Assembly (NCBI GenBank): GCA_028681135.1
Contig: JAQUJC010000011.1
Coordinates: 1 to 56,645, forward strand
Length of the DNA: 56,645 nt
Reading direction: 5' to 3'
From: Kiritimatiellia bacterium
GTDB lineage: Bacteria; Verrucomicrobiota; Kiritimatiellia; CAIQIC01; Lenti-01
Position numbers and translations under genes: made by a program. Numbering within the stretch: the stretch's first letter is position 1; each line of letters opens with the position of its first letter. Below the pieces are notes generated by a model. That model made no database searches, was not told the origin of the DNA, and saw nothing but the letters and a program-made list of their open reading frames with translations. Below are positions 52,232 to 56,645 of this stretch, in pieces.

Positions 52232-53421
52232 AACCCGTCTCCAACACACTCACCCTCACGCCCAAACTGCGCTTCCCGGAGTTCCGGAGGGCGAAGGGGT
52301 GGGTGATATTTCCTCTGGCAATGCTACTGGATTACGAGCGGCCTGATGCATACATCGTTTCAAGTACGGACTACAAGGCGACCGGAACTCCGGTCTTAAC
52401 AGCCAACAAATCATTCGTCCTCGGTTACACCAATGAAACCACAGGCATCTATGAAAATACCCCTGTGATTATCTTTGATGATTTCACCACGGACAAGAAG
52501 TACGTGGACTTCCCGTTCAAAGTTAAATCATCCGCGATCAAGATCCTGACAAGAAAGCGAGACGACAACCTTCGTCTGATTTTCGAACTGATGGGTGGAA
52601 TCAGGTTCGAGCCGAAAGAGCACAAACGGTACTACATCTCAGCATATCAGAACCTAGAGATCGCGCTGCCGAGGCCTCCTGAACAACACCGCATCGCCAC
52701 CTGCCTCTCCTCCCTTGACAACCTAATCGGATCCGAAAGCCGGAAACTCGACGCACTCAAGGCCCACAAAAAAGGCCTCATGCAGCATCTCTTCCCCCGC
52801 GAAGGAGAATCAGTTCCGCGGCTGCGGTTCCCTGAGTTCCGGAAGGCGGGGGAGTGGGAGACGAAAGCCGGCGGTGTATTATTTACCAACCGCAAAGAGG
52901 ACGGCGAAGAGGGTCTGCCGATCTATTCAGTGACTTTAAGCGATGGAATGATCCCACGGGCATCATTTGATCGCGATTTCAATGACATTGAAGATCCGGC
53001 AGGGAACAAGAAAGCGCTCAAAGGTGACATCGTCTACAACATGATGCGGATGTGGCAGGGTGCACAAGGCGTAGCGCCGGAGGATTGCATGGTTAGTCCC
53101 GCGTACGTCGTCCTTTCTCCGCGAAGTGGCGTCTGCTCCGACTTTTTTGCTTACCTTTTCAAGCTGCCGCAATCCCTTAGTCTGCTAACTGCCACTTCCC
53201 GCGGACTTACGAAAGACCGTTTACGACTCTATTTTGATGACTTTTCCCGGATGCGGTTGTGCGTTCCGAGTTTTAAAGAACAGCGCCGTATCGCCGCCTG
53301 CCTCTCTTCGCGCGATGACCTGATAGCGGCGCAGGCCGCCAAGGTCGAAGCGCTGAAGACCCACAAACAAGGGCTCATGCAGCAGCTTTTTCCACCTAGC
53401 GACAAAAACCAGCGGCATTAA
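52228..53421 (+). CDS. hsdS: Type I restriction enzyme, S (specificity) subunit
   Basis: The 397-residue protein has two target-recognition domains (~20-150 and ~200-335), each followed by a conserved helical spacer. CR1 is PEQHRIATCLSSLDNLI with KAHKKGLMQHLFP; CR2 is EQRRIAACLSSRDDLI with KTHKQGLMQQLFP. Each half begins with PKLRFPEFR- or PRLRFPEFR-like phrases. It sets the bipartite DNA target for modification and cleavage. The coding sequence of the target domains is less GC-rich than the spacers, as is usual for domain exchange. The ATG overlaps the KilA-N stop (ATGA). Confidence 0.9.
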   Translation: MKPVSNTLTLTPKLRFPEFRRAKGWVIFPLAMLLDYERPDAYIVSSTDYKATGTPVLTANKSFVLGYTNETTGIYENTPVIIFDDFTTDKKYVDFPFKVKSSAIKILTRKRDDNLRLIFELMGGIRFEPKEHKRYYISAYQNLEIALPRPPEQHRIATCLSSLDNLIGSESRKLDALKAHKKGLMQHLFPREGESVPRLRFPEFRKAGEWETKAGGVLFTNRKEDGEEGLPIYSVTLSDGMIPRASFDRDFNDIEDPAGNKKALKGDIVYNMMRMWQGAQGVAPEDCMVSPAYVVLSPRSGVCSDFFAYLFKLPQSLSLLTATSRGLTKDRLRLYFDDFSRMRLCVPSFKEQRRIAACLSSRDDLIAAQAAKVEALKTHKQGLMQQLFPPSDKNQRH

Positions 53422-53442
53422 TATCTAACTGAAGCCACTAAT

Positions 53443-54195
53443 ATGAAACACCGTGAACAAACAGTTAAGGTTACAGAAATTCACTTGGATCAGGAAAACC
53501 CGCGCTTTCCTCCTGTTAGCAGTCAGCGTGAGGCAATAAATGCCATGTTGGCAGATCAAGGTGAGAAAATTGCTACCCTGGCCTTGGATATTTATCAATA
53601 TGGACTTAACCCGAGCACCAAGCTAATTATATTCAAGGCGGGTTCGCACTTTGTTGATGGTGACGGCAATCGAAGAATCACGGCGTTAAAAATATTGGAA
53701 ACGCCATCATTGGCAGACCATTTTCCCAAGATCCGCAAAAGGATTGATTCAGTTCTTAAACGACCTGGCTCAGTGCCGTCCGACGTTGATTGCGTGGTTT
53801 TCGGTGATCGCGACTCTGCACGGCACTGGATATCAATCAACCACGGCGGAGCACTAGATGGGCGTGGTCATATCGATTGGAATCCCGAACAAAAAGACCG
53901 CTTCGAGCGCAAACCCTCTATCGGCCTGGAGGCCTTGGACATCTTGTCGCATAGGGGCCTGATCACCAACGATGACAAGGCACGAGTCAACAAATCAACA
54001 CTGGATCGCTTGTTGAGCTACAAGGAAGTTAAGTCTCAATTGTCTATCTTAAAGAAAGGCGAGCACTTCACATTTGGGAGTATCGATCATCTTAAAATCA
54101 CTGTATTAAACCTGAGGGGCAAGGCGGTTGATGAGGTATACACCGCAAAGAAGAGGGGTGGTCCCGATAGCGGAGCCAGTTTTTTAGAAGTTTAA
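53443..54195 (+). pseudogene. ParB-like nuclease-domain protein, 3' end cut by IS3 element
   Basis: The frame opens 22 bp after hsdS. Its N-terminal region (KVTEIHLDQENPRFP, VDGDGNRRITALKILE) matches ParB/Srx-fold proteins with the GxxRxxA motif. A helical segment follows. The last codons (GASFLEV, stop at 54,193-54,195) are the terminal inverted repeat of the IS element at 54,171, so the native C-terminus is lost. GC is lower than in the neighbours, pointing to acquisition. It was probably an accessory gene of the restriction-modification island. Function of this subgroup is unknown. Confidence 0.7.
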
Positions 54196-54242
54196 GACAG
54201 CTTCAGGTTCTCCATTTGCTTTCTTCATTATGCCAGCGGCCT

Positions 54243-54326
54243 GGCGAGTTGTCCATAGCCTGTGGCCGCCGAGAATGGGTCTCGCATTACTCGTCGGAGG
54301 TGGACACGGGCTGTGGGCAACTCGCC
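54243..54326. repeat. Inverted repeat inside IS3 3' region
   Basis: GGCGAGTTG (54,243-54,251) and CAACTCGCC (54,318-54,326) are perfect 9-bp complements. They flank a short stretch between the IS end and the orfB stop. They may form a terminator or be part of the element. Confidence 0.4.
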
Positions 54327-54328
54327 GT

Positions 54329-55210
54329 TCATGCCACTTGCCCGATCCGCTTCCCGAATACCTCATCCGGGGTGCGATCCCCCAGCGAAGAATGGGGTCT
54401 TCGGGTGTTATATTTCATGAACCATTCCGATGCGCCTTGCGCAACCTCTCTGGGTGTGGCATAGCTGCGCAGGTAGATGTCTTCGTACTTCAGGCTCCAC
54501 CAAAGTCTTTCCACTACGACGTTATCCACCCAGCGGCCTTTGCCGTCCATACTGATTTTGATTCCGTGGTCTTTGATCTCCTTTATCCAGGCGTCGGACG
54601 TGAACTGTGAACCCTGATCGGTATTCATGATCTGCGGGCAACATCCGGCAGCCTTCACGGCTGAACGAAAGGCTCGTAGACACAGATTAGTTTCCATTGT
54701 GGAGCTTACCGCCCATCCCAACACTCGACGGCTGTGCCAATCCATGACCGCTGCCAAATAGCAAAAACCTGTAGGCATCGGGATGTAGGTGATGTCTGAA
54801 CTCCACACCTGATTCGGCCGCGTAATCTTCATTCCCCTCAGCAGATATGGATATATGCGATGTCCTTTCCCGGGGGTGCTCGTTCGAGGTCGGGGATAGG
54901 TTGCCGCTATTCGTGCCAATCTCATCAGACGCCGAAGACGATTACGCCCCACGCAAAGCCCATATCCCCGCTTCAGCAATCGACGCAATCCCCGGGTTCC
55001 GAAGGTTGGAAAGTTCAGATGCAATTCATCCAGGTGACGCATCACCTGCAAGTCCGTGATAGTCGCTTTTCCTGCCGGGGGCTTCAACCGGTTTCGGTTG
55101 ACGCCCAGCAGCAGGCATTGGCGACGAATCGACAGTTGAGAATCAGAAGAATCAATAAGCTTCTTCCTCACGGATCGATCCCCAACTGTACGCATTTTCC
55201 CTCCAGCCAC
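54329..55210 (-). CDS. IS3-family transposase OrfB (DDE integrase domain)
   Basis: The 293-residue frame has a helical N-terminus (GTRGLRRLLKRGYGL) and an rve-type catalytic core. The DDE residues are in WSSDITYIPM, MNTDQGSQFTS and ERLWWSLKYE. The C-terminus, NTRRPHSSLGDRTPDEVF, is the family hallmark. It overlaps orfA by 43 bp in the -1 frame. A GGGAAAA heptamer (read on the minus strand at 55,195-55,201) sits in register for -1 frameshifting. That would give an OrfAB fusion transposase as in other IS3 elements. Confidence 0.92.
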   Translation of the reverse strand: MAGGKMRTVGDRSVRKKLIDSSDSQLSIRRQCLLLGVNRNRLKPPAGKATITDLQVMRHLDELHLNFPTFGTRGLRRLLKRGYGLCVGRNRLRRLMRLARIAATYPRPRTSTPGKGHRIYPYLLRGMKITRPNQVWSSDITYIPMPTGFCYLAAVMDWHSRRVLGWAVSSTMETNLCLRAFRSAVKAAGCCPQIMNTDQGSQFTSDAWIKEIKDHGIKISMDGKGRWVDNVVVERLWWSLKYEDIYLRSYATPREVAQGASEWFMKYNTRRPHSSLGDRTPDEVFGKRIGQVA

Positions 55211-55473
55211 TCCTTCTCGATAACCAGCTGCCCCACCTTCCGCTCCAGACGCCCGCAGGTCTTCCGGAATTCTTCCTTTTCATGGTCACGAGCATTCCGG
55301 CGCTCGAAAAGTACGGAAGCGTTTTCCTCCAGACTCCTTTTCCATGCCGTTACTTGTGTGGGATGCAGCCCGTTTTCTGTGGCTATCTCAGCCACGGTCT
55401 TGACCCCGCGAAGGGCCTCCATCGCGACTCGGGCCTTAAACGGCGCACTGTGATTCTTTCTCGGTCTCTTCAT
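55168..55473 (-). CDS. IS3-family transposase OrfA
   Basis: The 101-residue protein has an N-terminal helix-turn-helix (FKARVAMEALRGVKTVAEIA, HPTQVTAWKRSLEE) and a leucine-zipper-like coiled coil (GRLERKVGQLVIEKEWLEGK). It binds the IS ends and overlaps orfB. An AGGAGAA site precedes the ATG. Confidence 0.9.
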   Translation of the reverse strand: MKRPRKNHSAPFKARVAMEALRGVKTVAEIATENGLHPTQVTAWKRSLEENASVLFERRNARDHEKEEFRKTCGRLERKVGQLVIEKEWLEGKCVQLGIDP

Positions 55474-55516
55474 CGGTTCTCCTTTACTCTTTTTTATCGG
55501 GAGAACCCTGGCTTGT

Positions 55517-55735
55517 CTATGCTACTTCACTGGCTCCGTTTCCCGGGACCACCGCTGTCTGCATCAACCCCTTCACTATTTCATCTGTAGAAACTAAATC
55601 CTTCTGTGAGTATATCACCGTTCCTAACGACATAAGAACAAGGGGAAAAATGATCGCTAACGAAAGCAACAACAAAGGACGGATATTACCCCACAGGCGG
55701 GTGTCTTTTCTTCCTACTGGTTCTAATAGTTTCAT
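55517..55735 (-). pseudogene. Small membrane protein of integron cassette, 3' end cut by IS3
   Basis: The 72-codon frame encodes one membrane helix (RPLLLLSLAIIFPLVLMSLG). Its last codons (NGASEVA) derive from the right terminal repeat of the IS element, so the native C-terminus and the cassette attC are lost. It starts 1 bp after the upstream ORF's stop, making a two-gene cassette. AT-rich relative to the backbone. Confidence 0.6.
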
Positions 55736-55736
55736 G

Positions 55737-55997
55737 TCAGGGATTATTTCCTGATAATGTAGGAAGAAGAAAGAATGCTGTCACTCCCCACGCAATAAGC
55801 CAGATTCCAACAACTAGAATAACTCTCCTGGAGTTATGTTCTTCGTACAATTTATAAGGGGTCAATTTGTCGAAGAGCGAATTCTTTCCGATGGCGGACA
55901 TTTTGGAGCCAATGGGCTTATGAAAGTATGCAAGCAGGATACCGGGGATAATATTCATGATCGCCATCATGGGTCCGATTGATTGGCCGTTTTCCAT
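55737..55997 (-). CDS. Small two-helix membrane protein (integron cassette)
   Basis: The 86-residue protein has a short hydrophobic N-terminal segment (MMAIMNIIPGILLAYF) and a clear C-terminal helix (VILVVGIWLIAWGVTAFFLL). The ATG is 16 nt after the cassette core (GTTGGAA on the minus strand). A GAGGAAATA leader provides the ribosome-binding site. No known family is recognised; small membrane proteins are common in cassette arrays. Confidence 0.65.
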   Translation of the reverse strand: MENGQSIGPMMAIMNIIPGILLAYFHKPIGSKMSAIGKNSLFDKLTPYKLYEEHNSRRVILVVGIWLIAWGVTAFFLLPTLSGNNP

Positions 55998-56011
55998 TAT
56001 TTCCTCATTCC

Positions 56012-56065
56012 AACGTCACGGGTCAGGCTGAGGTGCCTCTTGGCACCGATAGCCGATTGTTCTGC
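56012..56065 (-). other. attC site of integron cassette
   Basis: Read on the minus strand, R'' is GCAGAAC and R' is GTTGGAA, around a central hairpin (GGTGCC-AAGA-GGCACC) flanked by GGCT/AGCC. R'' is the exact complement of GTTCTGC, the core at the start of the same cassette (56,353-56,359). That is the signature of a cassette inserted by site-specific recombination. The total length is short, ~55 bp. Confidence 0.75.
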
Positions 56066-56067
56066 AT

Positions 56068-56340
56068 TTAATTTCTCTTTGGAAATAGCCAAGTCTCCAC
56101 AAAAAGCACAATACCTACAATGAAGGCAAATCCCGCCGTTCTGAAAATATTTGGGTGCCGGATGTTAAATGGCACATATGGGTGGCTCTTCTCGAAATCG
56201 CAGGTTTGGGTTTCGTAGTTGAAACTGCCGCCCATATCTAGGCAGTTGTCCGCCGCCATGGCATCGCCAATATATATTACGCCTGTCCGCACCGGCATGT
56301 ATAGGGCCGCGGCTAGTAGGGCGATTCTAATTATCTTCAT
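56068..56340 (-). CDS. Small two-helix membrane protein with paired cysteines (integron cassette)
   Basis: The 90-residue protein has a signal-anchor helix (IIRIALLAAALYMPVRTG), then a short extracytoplasmic loop with two cysteines (DNCLDMGGSFNYETQTCDFE) that could form a disulphide. A second helix (AGFAFIVGIVLFVETWLF) precedes a basic tail PKRN. It fills one complete integron cassette, with the ATG 17 nt after the core and attC just after the stop. Function unknown. Confidence 0.7.
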   Translation of the reverse strand: MKIIRIALLAAALYMPVRTGVIYIGDAMAADNCLDMGGSFNYETQTCDFEKSHPYVPFNIRHPNIFRTAGFAFIVGIVLFVETWLFPKRN

Positions 56341-56352
56341 AATTTATATTTG

Positions 56353-56416
56353 CAGAACGTCACGGGTCAGGGGACCCGACACCTTGTGGCGGGTACTCTG
56401 CACCCGCTTGTTGAAT
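56353..56416 (-). other. attI or first attC of the right integron
   Basis: On the minus strand it ends CCTGACCCGTGAC then GTTCTGC, the same 16-bp CCTGACCCGTGACGTT found in the attC at 56,012. It begins ATTCAAC (56,410-56,416), which fits RYYYAAC. Hairpins GCGGGT/ACCCGC and GGGTCC/GGACCC lie inside. A GCCGC-TAC-GCGGC hairpin follows at ~56,420. It is either the attI of the divergent recombinase or the attC of an upstream cassette. Confidence 0.55.
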
Positions 56417-56529
56417 TAAGCCGCTACGCGGCAGTTGACGGATCACACACTCGTCGTACCGATTCACGGGGGTCATGGTAGCTGGAAGTGGGCGGGCAAT
56501 CAAGCCCGTTCGCAACCTAGACAGACCAT

Positions 56530-56645
56530 GATACCGAAGAAAGAAACGGCGGGGAACTTGCGGCAGCGGATGATCGAAGAGATGCAATTGCGGCGGTTCT
56601 CGGAACGGACCATCGAGTCGTATGTGCGGGCAGTGGGCCGGTTGG
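56530..56645 (+). CDS. Tyrosine recombinase, N-terminal part (runs off window)
   Basis: The visible 38 residues begin MIPKKETAGNLRQRMIEEMQ and continue LRRFSERTIESYVRAVGRL. This is the SAM-like core-binding domain start shared by integron integrases and related Xer-type recombinases. The frame is open to the window edge. It is divergent from the cassette array, with the attI-like site ~170 bp upstream, the arrangement expected for intI. It does not resemble the fragment at 343, so two different recombinases are present. Confidence 0.6.

Larger units (their letters stand above)
54171..55538. mobile_element. IS3-family insertion sequence
   Basis: Terminal inverted repeats CGGAGCCAGT (54,171) and ACTGGCTCCG (ending 55,538) extend imperfectly inward (GAAG, GACA, CAGG, TTCTCC), making ~1.37 kb. 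It carries orfA and orfB on the minus strand with a frameshift site. No clear target duplication is seen. It interrupts a ParB-like gene on one side and an integron cassette gene on the other, so it may have joined two regions by deletion. Confidence 0.85.

Noticed and set aside
56360..56587. 75-codon minus-strand frame across the attI region
   Set aside because: It spans the attI-like site and the recombinase start, with no ribosome-binding site or recognisable features.

Overview
The window is a high-GC bacterial segment with long G or C runs, very large secreted surface proteins (lamin-tail, DUF11, HAF and subtilase modules), Gld/DUF4340 export genes and PknB-type signalling. This mix suggests a member of the PVC group (Verrucomicrobiota or Kiritimatiellota). 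That is inferred from gene content; no rRNA or other marker gene is present to fix it.

Bases 1-30,400 are mostly chromosomal backbone. The left edge is the remnant of an integron-like platform: a cassette ORF reading left, an attI-like spacer, and the 5' end of a recombinase gene cut off by a ~96-bp tandem repeat that also supplies the last codons of miaB. Then come an acidic/basic zinc-finger protein, an NtrB/NtrC-type two-component pair, a GT-C membrane protein, an alpha/beta hydrolase with a transmembrane Ser/Thr kinase, a GT4 glycosyltransferase, two paralogous lipoproteins, an SGNH lipoprotein with glpD, a translationally coupled gldA-gldF-gldG-DUF4340-hydrolase operon, mgtE, an S1/P1 nuclease and prmA. 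After ~0.8 kb of palindrome-rich non-coding DNA there is a second operon (mgtE paralogue, thioredoxin-like protein, ABC-2 permease, ABC ATPase) and a SAM methyltransferase.

Bases 30,400-39,400 encode two giant secreted proteins on the minus strand: a 1261-residue repeat protein and a 1664-residue subtilisin-like protease with an intact D/H/S triad.

Bases 39,400-54,200 are an accessory defence island built around a 7,641-bp-spaced direct duplication. Each copy carries a beta-carbonic anhydrase gene, a poly-C tract (14 versus 11 C) and an array of 31-bp units centred on the palindrome TTTTCCATA(C/G)CGTGGAAAA. Between the copies lie a 5'-truncated hsdM, a two-gene module with AbiE-like architecture (winged-helix protein plus nucleotidyltransferase-fold protein) whose stop overlaps the start of a second, 3'-truncated hsdM, and a secreted propeller/beta-helix protein. 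After the second copy come full-length hsdR, a KilA-N gene, hsdS and a ParB-like gene. No intact hsdM is visible for the intact hsdR and hsdS.

Bases 54,171-56,645: an IS3-family element has cut the ParB-like gene and the last cassette of an integron cassette array. The array reads left, and its attC structure is diagnostic: the R'' box of one cassette is the exact complement of that cassette's own start. A divergent tyrosine recombinase begins at 56,530 and runs off the window. The window is therefore bounded at both ends by integron-like platforms in the same orientation.
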